Shown in pieces: positions 7,818-15,508 of a DNA stretch of 42,775 bases (the stretch's first letter is position 1; every line of letters begins with the position of its first letter). Under the pieces are notes generated by a model. That model searched no databases. It had not been told where the DNA came from and saw only the letters and a program-made list of their open reading frames with translations. A program made the translations under genes and the position numbers. This DNA comes from Clostridia bacterium (GTDB lineage: Bacteria; Bacillota; Clostridia; UBA1212), in NCBI GenBank assembly GCA_017625675.1, contig JAGAKK010000062.1, positions 1 to 42,775 on the forward strand, given 5' to 3'.

Positions 7818-8804
7818 ATGTCAAAAAAACCGGGGCAAAAAGCTAAAATAATTAAATTAATGCAATTTTTTGAACAAGAAACCGATGAAAACTGCCCTGC
7901 CACTATGCAGCAGATCACTGAAATGCTCGACTGCGAAAGAAAGAGCATCTATTCAGATATCAACGAGCTCTCTGCAGAGAACGTTCTTGAAATTGAAAAA
8001 TTAAAAAAGGACAGAACTACCTATTATTATCATAAGGACAAATTATTTGAGCCCTCAGAGCTGAAGCTTCTCATTGATGCAGTTTTGTCAAGCAAGATGA
8101 TAACAGAGGAAAAGAGCATTGAGATCATCAATAAGCTCAAAGGCCTCACAGGCCCTTCTAACAGAAAAAGGCTTAACCGCCAGCTTTATGCCACGAAGAA
8201 TAAAACTGACGTTACGAAAAACATAATGTCGACCATTGACGTCATTCAGGAGGCAATCTCCCTTGGCTATTGCATTAAGTTCAGATATTATAAATGGACC
8301 GTAAAAAAAGAATTGGTGGAAAAGCACAGCGGAAAGGTTTATACAGTCTCCCCTGCCACTCTTGCCTGGGCTGATGAAAACTACTACCTTGTAGGCTATG
8401 ATGAGGACGACAAAAAAATGAAGCATTTCCGTGTGGACAAGATCAAATATATCAGGATGGACAACGAACTGAAAAGCTCCTCACACTTCTCTACAAAAGA
8501 CGATATACCCTTGTATTTAGGAAAATTCTTCAGCATGTTCGGAAGTGACAGCGACGAGCAGATAACACTCCTTTGTAAAAAAGGCTTTATGGAAAACGTT
8601 ATTATTGACCGCTTCGGGAAAAAAGTCACGATGATGGATACAGACGATGAACATTTCACAACGTTCATAAGAGTATATCCCAGCAAATCCTTCCTTTCCT
8701 GGCTTATCAGCTTTGGCGACGATGTAAAAATCATCGACCCGCCAAACCTGAAGGAACAGATGAAAGAGCTTTCCGAAAAAATATATCAATTATATCAGAA
8801 ATAA
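7818..8804 (+). CDS. WYL-domain transcriptional regulator (HTH-WYL)
   Basis: This 328-residue protein has the DeoR/HTH_11 plus WYL layout. A helix-turn-helix at about residues 8-60 contains the recognition-helix-like stretch CERKSIYSDINEL. A linker helix follows, then the WYL domain around residues 135-215 (SLGYCIKFRYYKW, then LAWADENYYLVGYD and HFRVDKI), with a C-terminal extension. WYL domains bind ligands, often nucleic acid or nucleotides, and tune the DNA-binding part; many regulate stress, phage-defence or DNA-damage genes. The target is unknown. I start at the ATG at 7818 because GAGGAGA lies 9 bases before it; an upstream in-frame TTG overlaps that site. It is divergent from obgE with a shared control region of about 120 bp. 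Confidence 0.85.
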   Translation: MSKKPGQKAKIIKLMQFFEQETDENCPATMQQITEMLDCERKSIYSDINELSAENVLEIEKLKKDRTTYYYHKDKLFEPSELKLLIDAVLSSKMITEEKSIEIINKLKGLTGPSNRKRLNRQLYATKNKTDVTKNIMSTIDVIQEAISLGYCIKFRYYKWTVKKELVEKHSGKVYTVSPATLAWADENYYLVGYDEDDKKMKHFRVDKIKYIRMDNELKSSSHFSTKDDIPLYLGKFFSMFGSDSDEQITLLCKKGFMENVIIDRFGKKVTMMDTDDEHFTTFIRVYPSKSFLSWLISFGDDVKIIDPPNLKEQMKELSEKIYQLYQK

Positions 8805-8814
8805 AGAAAAAAAA

Positions 8815-8845
8815 CACCGCCGGTTCACATAACCGGCGGCAATTT
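8815..8845. terminator. Bidirectional terminator between the WYL and flippase genes
   Basis: CCGCCGGTT (8817-8825) pairs perfectly with AACCGGCGG (8831-8839). It is followed by AATTTTT on the plus strand and by a T-run on the minus strand, so it serves both convergent genes. Confidence 0.88.
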
Positions 8846-10483
8846 TTATGCAAGTTTAATCTTTTTCAAAAGCCTTAAAAGCTTTGGTGATATCTGTTCA
8901 AGATCATCATCCGTAAGACCGCCCAATTTGCGGAGCACAAAATAGTATACAAGCACCGCAAAAAGCACCGCAGGCACAAAGGAAATAAGGCAACCCCAAT
9001 AGCCCGAAATAATAAAGCCTATAAGCCAATGTAACAGACTGTAAAGTCCGTAGGACAACAGCACCATTACCGTGGCGGCAATAACGGGAAGCAGCAGACA
9101 TCTGGTTATTGAAAAATCAATTTTCGATACCTTCTTAATGAAAATATAATTAAGAAGCACCGGAATAAGATACGAAACGTAGGAAGAAATAATTGCGCCG
9201 TAAATATTGAGCCACGGTATCCTTATGAGAAAATAGTTCATTATAATTTTAATAACCACGCTGACGCAAAGGAAAGACGATGACACAAACATCTTGTTTA
9301 CGCCCTGCAACACCGAGCTCTGGAGATGCATCGTACAAAGGAGCAGAACGCTTAAAGAAGAAAACGTCAGAAGAAAATAGTTATCTCCGTAGCCAAGAAT
9401 AGTATAAATAGGCTTTGCGAAAAGAACCATTGCAAAGGAAATAGGCACAGCCACAAGGTAGCAAAGTTTGAAGCCGTACTCAGTATTTTTAGAAACCTCC
9501 TTTTGGTCTTTCTTCGCAAAGGCGCCTGCAATTACAGGCAACACACTGATACAAAGGGCTGTAGCAAGTGAGCCGGGAACATTAATCAGCTGCCGCATTG
9601 CCATATATGCGCCGTGAAGGGATTTTGCCCCCTGCTCCGTAAGACCTGACGCCACGAGGCCGCCTTTTATCATTTTGTTGTCAAGAAGATCCCCTGCGTA
9701 TTGAACGCCCGAACTGAAGGTAATGGGCAAACTGTAATAGAGCATCTTCTTCATTATATCTTTTTTTGAAATTATGCTAAAGGCTTCCCCTTTATGCTCC
9801 CTTACAGAACGCTCAAAGGCAATTTTTTCACTGATAACAGACTTTTCAGTATTATATTTGTACACCACTATCATCAGCGCCGCCAATGCGCCTATAGCCG
9901 TTCCCACAGATGCGCCTGCAACAGCCCATACGATTCCGTAGGACCGAAGCGCTATTACAAGGATAAATGAAACTGCTACGTGAACAAGCTGCTCTGCAAC
10001 CTGAGATATGGCGGTAGGACGCATGTTTTTCCGACCCTGAAAAAAACCTCTGTACGCCGAAAGCAAGGAACACAGGAACAATGTAGGCGCAAGACACAAT
10101 ATACCCGCCCAGCTCTCCTCATTATTCATAAAAGAGGCAATCGGCTTTGCAAAAATCATTACAACAGCCGTGAGTATTGCCCCCACCGCAATGAGGAAAC
10201 TACGAGCCAATTTAAAGGACCTTATGGCATCCTCTGTTCTGTCGGTGCCGCAAAATTCGGAAACGAGCTTTGAAACGGCAACGGGAAATCCGGCTGTAGC
10301 AATAACGTACACAAAGGCATATACGTAGTAAGCCGAGCTGTACACACTGTACCCTGCATCGCCGCCTAAAAAGTGGCGGATCAAGGGCACGAACGCCAGC
10401 GACATTATTTTAACAAGTATATTTGCAACCGATAATATCAAAAAACCGGTGGCAACGGATTGAGCTTTTTCTTTCATATCCAT
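8846..10483 (-). CDS. SpoVB-like lipid-linked polysaccharide flippase (MOP superfamily)
   Basis: This is a 545-residue polytopic membrane protein with about 14 hydrophobic segments. It resembles the SpoVB/MurJ-type polysaccharide biosynthesis exporters. The N-terminus (ATGFLILSVANILVKIMSLAFVP, abbreviated here) and the segment VYAFVYVIATAGFPVAVSKLVSE match the stage V sporulation protein B group, and FSSGVQYAGDLLDN lies mid-protein. These proteins move lipid-linked glycan precursors outward across the membrane; SpoVB acts in cortex synthesis and Amj/MurJ in wall synthesis. Which substrate applies here is unknown. Two in-frame ATGs, 6 bases apart, follow GGAAAG. It is the last gene of the HIT-aroQ-yqeG operon, 16 bp after the preceding stop. 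Confidence 0.82.
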   Translation of the reverse strand: MDMKEKAQSVATGFLILSVANILVKIMSLAFVPLIRHFLGGDAGYSVYSSAYYVYAFVYVIATAGFPVAVSKLVSEFCGTDRTEDAIRSFKLARSFLIAVGAILTAVVMIFAKPIASFMNNEESWAGILCLAPTLFLCSLLSAYRGFFQGRKNMRPTAISQVAEQLVHVAVSFILVIALRSYGIVWAVAGASVGTAIGALAALMIVVYKYNTEKSVISEKIAFERSVREHKGEAFSIISKKDIMKKMLYYSLPITFSSGVQYAGDLLDNKMIKGGLVASGLTEQGAKSLHGAYMAMRQLINVPGSLATALCISVLPVIAGAFAKKDQKEVSKNTEYGFKLCYLVAVPISFAMVLFAKPIYTILGYGDNYFLLTFSSLSVLLLCTMHLQSSVLQGVNKMFVSSSFLCVSVVIKIIMNYFLIRIPWLNIYGAIISSYVSYLIPVLLNYIFIKKVSKIDFSITRCLLLPVIAATVMVLLSYGLYSLLHWLIGFIISGYWGCLISFVPAVLFAVLVYYFVLRKLGGLTDDDLEQISPKLLRLLKKIKLA

Positions 10484-10499
10484 TCACTTTCCGTTATCG

Positions 10500-11090
10500 T
10501 CAGTATTGTTTAAGTCCGCAATAAAATACTCCTGCGTGCGCCAATGAAAACACAAGATTGTTTATCAGAGTTTCCACGTAGATGGCGTGAATAATAAATC
10601 CATACACAGACACACCGATCACACAGAAAACTGCCACCAGCGCAATCGTCCATGCCACAGCAGCTTTTCCCTTGCTAAGACAATAAAACGCAAAAGCTAC
10701 GTAGGCAAGAATCATTATAAAGAACGCAATATTCCGCAAGAAACCGAAAGTCAATATATTTCCAAAACCTGCAACAATTGCATTTACAATATTAATAACG
10801 AAGAACACACCTACTATCACGTCAATAATAATTGACGCTACAGAAACGCCCTCCTTCATCGTAGAGAGGTCTTTAATGCTCACTACGAAGAACAGTATTG
10901 CGGTAAGAAGTGTTGCTACCACAAAAAGGCCGGTGCTGAAAAAATGATTAAAGATATTTCCCGACTTATAAGAAAGACAAAGGTCTATCATACCGTTCCA
11001 GCCGTAAGAGAACAGCCAGCCTGCGCCGAGACAGCCGCAAAGCACTGCTATTATTCTGAGTAAATTACTTTTCTTTTTCCTTGATGCCAT
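10500..11090 (-). CDS. Polytopic membrane protein of unknown function
   Basis: This 196-residue protein begins with a basic N-terminus (MASRKKKSN). It has five to six hydrophobic segments, at about residues 10-28, 48-70, 82-105, 115-135, 143-165 and 170-190. No catalytic motif or known family signature is visible. It is co-oriented in the yqeG operon, 24 bp after yqeG and 16 bp before the flippase gene, so it is probably co-expressed with them. Confidence 0.75.
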   Translation of the reverse strand: MASRKKKSNLLRIIAVLCGCLGAGWLFSYGWNGMIDLCLSYKSGNIFNHFFSTGLFVVATLLTAILFFVVSIKDLSTMKEGVSVASIIIDVIVGVFFVINIVNAIVAGFGNILTFGFLRNIAFFIMILAYVAFAFYCLSKGKAAVAWTIALVAVFCVIGVSVYGFIIHAIYVETLINNLVFSLAHAGVFYCGLKQY

Positions 11091-11114
11091 GTCTTTTCCC
11101 TCCGATAACTCAAA

Positions 11115-11615
11115 TCATTTCTCAGTCTTTTTCAGTTTCCTTATAGTGCCCTTTTCAAAAATTCTCTTGAATTTTACAAAGGCAGGGTCGCTTGAAGGTT
11201 CAATAGGTGTTACAAGCACTGATATGCAGCCGAAGTTATTGCCGCCTAAAATATCCGTAAAAAGCTGATCGCCTACTATTGCAATGTCATTTTTAGAAAA
11301 GCCCAGCTCGTCACAAAGAGATCTGAACCCTTTTTTCATAGGCTTCAATGCCTTTCCGTAGAACTTCATCTCCATTACCGTAGCAAAATGCTTCACTCTA
11401 TCAGAGTTGCCGTTAGAAAGAATTGCCAGGGTAAAATCTTTGCTTCTGAGCGTTTCACAAAGAGCAAGAAGCTTTTCGGATGGATCATTTTCACTGTAGG
11501 TCGCCATAGTGTTGTCAATGTCAAACAAAATACACTTTACGCCCTTTTCTTTCAGCTTATCAAAATCTATATCATATATCGTGTCGTACCAATATTGTGG
11601 TTTTAATGAAAGCAC
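11115..11615 (-). CDS. yqeG: YqeG family HAD-IIIA phosphatase
   Basis: This is a 166-residue HAD-superfamily protein. Motif I is FDIDNTMATY (nucleophile D32, acid/base D34), motif II is AILSNGN, motif III includes the Lys in KPMKKG, and motif IV is VGDQLFTDILGG. This arrangement and the N-terminal LKPQYWYDTI match the YqeG family, PGP-like phosphatases conserved in Firmicutes, often near yqeH or aroE. The physiological substrate is not settled. It lies 23 bp after aroQ and 24 bp before the membrane protein gene. Confidence 0.9.
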   Translation of the reverse strand: MLSLKPQYWYDTIYDIDFDKLKEKGVKCILFDIDNTMATYSENDPSEKLLALCETLRSKDFTLAILSNGNSDRVKHFATVMEMKFYGKALKPMKKGFRSLCDELGFSKNDIAIVGDQLFTDILGGNNFGCISVLVTPIEPSSDPAFVKFKRIFEKGTIRKLKKTEK

Positions 11616-11638
11616 CTCTGCACCTCTTAAACGTTAAC

Positions 11639-12079
11639 TTATTTATTATAGTTTTCTCTCAGATAATTAATTGCCTCAACGTAACCGGCAATGCCTTTTC
11701 CGCAAATCTGCACACAGCATGCCGCCTTAATTACGGAATTGTGGCGGAACTCTTCCCTTGCGTGAATATCACTTATATGAACTTCCGCAGTAGGAATTCC
11801 AACCGCCTTCAATGCATCAAGAATAGCGTAGCTGTAATGGGTATATGCCCCTGCATTTAAAACAATGCCGTCGAATACACCGTAAGCCTCCTGAATTTTG
11901 TCGATAATGGCACCCTCGTGGTTTGACTGAAAAAACTCCACGGAAACGTCACCCATCTTTGAAGCCTCTTCTTTTACGTAGTCACAAAGGGCATTGTAAT
12001 CAGTTTTTCCGTATATGCCGGGCTCTCTGATACCAAGCATATTAAGATTAGGACCGTTAATAACAAGTATCTTCATCAT
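11639..12079 (-). CDS. aroQ: Type II 3-dehydroquinate dehydratase
   Basis: This 146-residue enzyme of the shikimate pathway converts 3-dehydroquinate to 3-dehydroshikimate in the cytosol. The family signatures are all visible: ILVINGPNLNMLGIREPGIYG at the start (its Tyr is the catalytic base), FFQSNHEGAIID, LNAGAYTHYSYAI, and VHISDIHAREEFRHNS (with the conserved His and Arg). The length matches the usual 145-150 residues. The start at 12079 overlaps the HIT stop as ATGA; a second ATG follows immediately at 12076. A longer reading of the frame upstream to 12160 runs inside the HIT gene and is not real. No other aro gene is in the window. Confidence 0.94.
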   Translation of the reverse strand: MMKILVINGPNLNMLGIREPGIYGKTDYNALCDYVKEEASKMGDVSVEFFQSNHEGAIIDKIQEAYGVFDGIVLNAGAYTHYSYAILDALKAVGIPTAEVHISDIHAREEFRHNSVIKAACCVQICGKGIAGYVEAINYLRENYNK

Positions 12080-12420
12080 ACCATTTTCTCCGCCATTTCC
12101 TTGCCGCCCAAAACGTGATAATGAAGGTGGAAAACAGTCTGCGCCGCATCTTTTCCGCAATTTGAGATAACTCTGAAACCGCTTTCAAGAATACCCTCTT
12201 GCTTTGCAATCTTTCCTATCGCAATCTGAATTTTTCCGACGATTTCAACGTCCTCCTCAGTAAGAGCGCCGATGTTCTCAATGTGCTTTTTAGGCACAAC
12301 CAGAACGTGAACGGGAGCCTGAGGGGCAATGTCACGGAATGCGTAGCAATAGTCATCTTCGTAAACCTTTGAAGAAGGAATATCGCCTTTTATAATTTTG
12401 CAGAATAAACAGTTATCCAT
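12076..12420 (-). CDS. HIT family (histidine triad) nucleotide-binding protein
   Basis: This 114-residue protein begins DNCLFCKIIKGDIPS, with a zinc-type Cys pair at the N-terminus. It ends with the histidine triad HLHYHVLGG, preceded by GKDAAQTVFH. It is a typical HinT/Hit-type purine nucleoside phosphoramidate hydrolase by family; its cellular role is not defined here. I use the ATG at 12420 because AGAGGTG precedes it by 6 bases; three extra residues are possible from 12429. It is the first gene of the operon running through aroQ to the flippase, and its stop overlaps the aroQ start. Confidence 0.92.
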   Translation of the reverse strand: MDNCLFCKIIKGDIPSSKVYEDDYCYAFRDIAPQAPVHVLVVPKKHIENIGALTEEDVEIVGKIQIAIGKIAKQEGILESGFRVISNCGKDAAQTVFHLHYHVLGGKEMAEKMV

Positions 12421-12440
12421 AATTAACACCTCTATTTATA

Positions 12441-12490
12441 TTTTAAAACAAACCCTGCCGCTGTCTTATTTTATTAAGAAAGAGGCAGGG
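12441..12490 (-). terminator. Intrinsic terminator of alaS
   Basis: On the minus strand CCCTGCC (12484-12490) and GGCAGGG (12453-12459) enclose a smaller CTTA/TAAG stem. TTTGTTTT follows. It separates alaS from the HIT operon. Confidence 0.75.
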
Positions 12491-12509
12491 CCTTAATGAT
12501 TCATTATAA

Positions 12510-15149
12510 TTACAGCATTTCGGGAACTTTTGTAAGCATTTCATCAATAGCCGCAACGTTCTTTCCGCCTGCCTGAGCCATATCCGGACGTCCGCCGCCG
12601 CCACCGCCGCACATTGTCGCAGCCTGCTTGATTACGTTTCCGCACTTCACACCTGCGGCAACTGCGCTCTTTGATGCCATTGCTACCAGTTGAACCTTAT
12701 CGTCTGCGCCGCTGGCAAGAAGAACCAGAGAACATTCAGCCTTATCACGAAGCTTCTCTGCCATATCACGAAGAGCCTCTCCGCCCAGCATATCAAAGCG
12801 ACCTGTAATGACGCTTACACCGTTTACTATAACGGCCTTTGAAACAAGCTCGTCAATGTTTCCGCCGGCCTGCTCGCGCTTCATTGCCTCAATTTCCTTA
12901 GCAAGCTCTTTAACCTTTTCAGTAGCAGCCAGAGCCTTTGAAACAACGTCGGCATCCTTTGCCTTCAATGCATTACAAACCTCGTCAAGCTTCTCAGCCT
13001 TTTCGCTGTAATACTTTCTCGCAGCATCGCCTGTAACGGCCTCAATTCTTCTGATGCCTGCCGCAACAGCGCTCTCGTGGAGAAGCTTGATCATTCCGAT
13101 GCTTGCAGTATTCTTTACGTGAGTACCGCCGCAGAATTCAAGGCTGTAACCGCCCATATCAACCACTCTTACAACGTCACCGTACTTTTCTCCGAACAAT
13201 GCCATTGCGCCAAGCTTTTTAGCCTCTTCAATGGGAAGTTCGCTGATATTAACGGCGTAATCCTCATAAATAGCTTCGTTTACAAGCTCTTCAACCTTAA
13301 GAAGCTCCTCTTTCGTAACAGCCTGCATGTGATTGAAGTCAAAGCGAAGTCTCTCAGGGTTTACGCTGGAGCCCGCCTGATGAATATGCTCACCGAGAAC
13401 TGTTTTAAGGGCCTTTTGGAGAAGGTGGGTAGCACTGTGGTTTCTCTCTGTAGCAAGTCTTGCCTTCTTCTCAACTGTAAGAGTACAAGCATCTCCTACT
13501 TTAATATCGCCGTTTTCAACGAAGCAAACGTGCATCCACTTTTTATCAGAGGTCTTGCTTACTGAAAGAACTTTAAGCACCGCACCGTTTGCAGTCTTGA
13601 TTTCTCCTGCGTCTGCGCACTGTCCGCCGCTTTCTGCATAGAAAGGAGTTCTGTCTGTAATAACCATTACGCCCTCACCTGCTGTGGCAGTCTGGCAGAT
13701 CTCAGTGCCTTCCTCTTCATTTTTCTTTATGATATAAAGGATTTTTCCTTCGTCAACAAGTGTATTATAGCCTGTAAATACAGTTTCAGGACACTCTGCA
13801 GGAATAACGGATTCTTTTCCGCCCCAAGAGCCTTCTCTGTCTTTAATAGCCTCTCTCGCCTTATCCTTCTGCACCTTCATTGCAGCACGGAAGCCTTCTT
13901 CGTCAACGGAAAGACCGTTCTCAGAAAGAATATCTCTGGTAAGGTCAAAGGGGAAACCGTAAGTGTCATGGAGCTTAAAAGCAGTCTCACCGGAAACAAC
14001 CTTCTCCCCTGTCTTTTCAGCCTCTGCCATAATATTGTTAAGCATAACCATACCCTGATCAATAGTTGTAAAGAATCTCTGCTCCTCTACACCGATAACC
14101 TTCATAATGTAGTCAGCCTTCTCCACCAGGTTGGGATATGCTCCGCCTGACTCCTCGATAACCACCTGAGCAAGCTTGCAAAGGAAGGTATCTTTTATTC
14201 CGAGCATCTTTCCGTGTCTTGCAGCACCACGGAGAAGTCTTCTGAGTACGTAGCCGCGTCCTTCATTAGAAGGCACAACTCCGTCACTTACCATCATTAC
14301 AGTACTTCTGATGTGGTCGGTAATTACACGGATGGAAACGTCATTCTTATACTCTTTTCCGTACTCCTGACCGGAAAGGGCACAAACGGTGTCAAGAATT
14401 CTTCTTACGGTGTCAACCTCAAAAAGGTTGTCAACGCCTTGCATTACGCAGGCAAGTCTTTCAAGACCCATACCTGTATCAATGTTAGGGAAAGCAAGCT
14501 TCTCATAAGAGCCGTCAGCCTGTCTGTCAAACTGAGTAAATACAAGGTTCCATACTTCCATATATCTGTCGCAATCGCAACCCAGCTTACAATCAGGCTT
14601 TCCGCAACCGCACTCAGGACCTCTGTCAAAGTGGATCTCAGAGCAAGGGCCGCAAGGACCTGTACCGTGCTCCCAGAAGTTCTCGGATTTTCCCATACGT
14701 ACGATTCTGTCCTCTGAAAGACCTACAACATTGTGCCAGATATCAAAAGCCTCATCGTCATCAAGATAAATAGTAACGTAGAGCTTGTCCTCCGGAATCT
14801 CCATAACCTTTGTGAGGAATTCCCAAGCCCACGGAATAACTTCTTTCTTAAAATAATCGCCAAAAGAGAAATTTCCCAACATCTCAAAGAACGTACCATG
14901 ACGGGCGGTCTTTCCTACGTTGTCAATATCGGGAGTTCTGATACACTTCTGGCAAGTGGTAACTCTCTTTCTGGGGGGCACCTCGGCTCCTGTAAAATAG
15001 GGTTTCAAGGGTGTCATCCCCGCGTTTATAAGAAGAATACTGGGGTCATTTTCAGGCACCAGCGAAAAGCTGGGCATTCTCAGATGTCCCTTAGTTTCAA
15101 AAAATGCTAAATACTTTTCACGAATCTCGTTAAGTCCTAACTTCTGCAT
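12510..15149 (-). CDS. alaS: Alanyl-tRNA synthetase
   Basis: This is a complete 879-residue class II alanyl-tRNA synthetase. In order it shows the catalytic domain (KGHLRMPSFSLVPENDPSILL; TCQKCIRTPDIDNVGKTARH; GRGYVLRRLLRGAARHGK), the editing domain with the zinc motif HSATHLL and CGGTHV, and the C-terminal DHHA1/C-Ala domain (GGGGGGRPDMAQAGGK). It charges tRNA-Ala and clears mischarged Ser and Gly. AAAGGAGC lies 9 bases before the ATG, and a strong promoter sits about 50 bp upstream. The short leader has no T-box signature, so tRNA-responsive control is not indicated. Confidence 0.98.
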   Translation of the reverse strand: MQKLGLNEIREKYLAFFETKGHLRMPSFSLVPENDPSILLINAGMTPLKPYFTGAEVPPRKRVTTCQKCIRTPDIDNVGKTARHGTFFEMLGNFSFGDYFKKEVIPWAWEFLTKVMEIPEDKLYVTIYLDDDEAFDIWHNVVGLSEDRIVRMGKSENFWEHGTGPCGPCSEIHFDRGPECGCGKPDCKLGCDCDRYMEVWNLVFTQFDRQADGSYEKLAFPNIDTGMGLERLACVMQGVDNLFEVDTVRRILDTVCALSGQEYGKEYKNDVSIRVITDHIRSTVMMVSDGVVPSNEGRGYVLRRLLRGAARHGKMLGIKDTFLCKLAQVVIEESGGAYPNLVEKADYIMKVIGVEEQRFFTTIDQGMVMLNNIMAEAEKTGEKVVSGETAFKLHDTYGFPFDLTRDILSENGLSVDEEGFRAAMKVQKDKAREAIKDREGSWGGKESVIPAECPETVFTGYNTLVDEGKILYIIKKNEEEGTEICQTATAGEGVMVITDRTPFYAESGGQCADAGEIKTANGAVLKVLSVSKTSDKKWMHVCFVENGDIKVGDACTLTVEKKARLATERNHSATHLLQKALKTVLGEHIHQAGSSVNPERLRFDFNHMQAVTKEELLKVEELVNEAIYEDYAVNISELPIEEAKKLGAMALFGEKYGDVVRVVDMGGYSLEFCGGTHVKNTASIGMIKLLHESAVAAGIRRIEAVTGDAARKYYSEKAEKLDEVCNALKAKDADVVSKALAATEKVKELAKEIEAMKREQAGGNIDELVSKAVIVNGVSVITGRFDMLGGEALRDMAEKLRDKAECSLVLLASGADDKVQLVAMASKSAVAAGVKCGNVIKQAATMCGGGGGGRPDMAQAGGKNVAAIDEMLTKVPEML

Positions 15150-15199
15150 AAAAACTATGCTCCTTTCAATGATAAAAAGCTATACGCCAATCACTGTTT

Positions 15200-15229
15200 A
15201 TTATACGAAACATTTGCCTTTACTGTCAA
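15200..15229 (-). promoter_or_regulatory. Strong promoter of alaS
   Basis: TTGACA (15224-15229), an 18-base spacer and TATAAT (15200-15205) lie on the minus strand. The predicted leader is only about 45 bases. Confidence 0.8.
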
Positions 15230-15230
15230 G

Positions 15231-15265
15231 GAAAAAAAGGGAGGAAACTCATTTTTGTTCCTCCC
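15231..15265 (-). terminator. Intrinsic terminator upstream of the alaS promoter
   Basis: On the minus strand GGGAGGAA and TTCCTCCC (between 15239 and 15265) are followed by a T-run at 15231-15238. It insulates alaS from transcription coming through the repeat and the transhydrogenase operon. Confidence 0.75.
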
Positions 15266-15318
15266 TCTGAAGATTATTTATTTTCAGTTTCACAAAAATT
15301 ATTTTACATACTTAATCT

Positions 15319-15406
15319 TGCACCAGGGGATGCACCAGGGGGACAGACAACCGGTGCAGTTTTTCACTATCAATTTTCCGCACCGGTTGTCTGTCCCCAT
15401 GGTGCA
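15319..15406. repeat. REPIN-like inverted repeat
   Basis: A 27-bp arm at 15331-15357 and its inverted copy at 15380-15406 match at 26 positions. Each arm reads TGCACCA(G/T)GGGGACAG and then ACAACCGGTGC. A partial third copy (TTGCACCAGGGGA) lies just to the left. The layout of two inverted units around an AT-rich spacer resembles REP doublets mobilised by IS200-like (RAYT) transposases; no such transposase is in the window. It sits between two terminators, where insertion would be harmless. Confidence 0.7.
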
Positions 15407-15434
15407 CGTTCCTGCTGAAGCCCCTCCAATTTCA

Positions 15435-15473
15435 TAAAAACAGCCTCCCGAAAAACATCTTTCGGGAGGCTGT
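15435..15473 (-). terminator. Intrinsic terminator of the transhydrogenase-like operon
   Basis: A perfect 14-bp stem, ACAGCCTCCCGAAA (15440-15453) with its complement (15460-15473), is followed by a T-run on the minus strand, 35 bp after the operon's last stop. Confidence 0.9.
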
Positions 15474-15508
15474 TAACCAACTATCAAATATTAAATTAAC
15501 CATTTAAA

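Noticed and set aside
15150-15230. A T-box leader for alaS
   Set aside because: The leader predicted from the strong promoter is only about 45 bases and lacks the TGGNACCGCG motif and a specifier stem.
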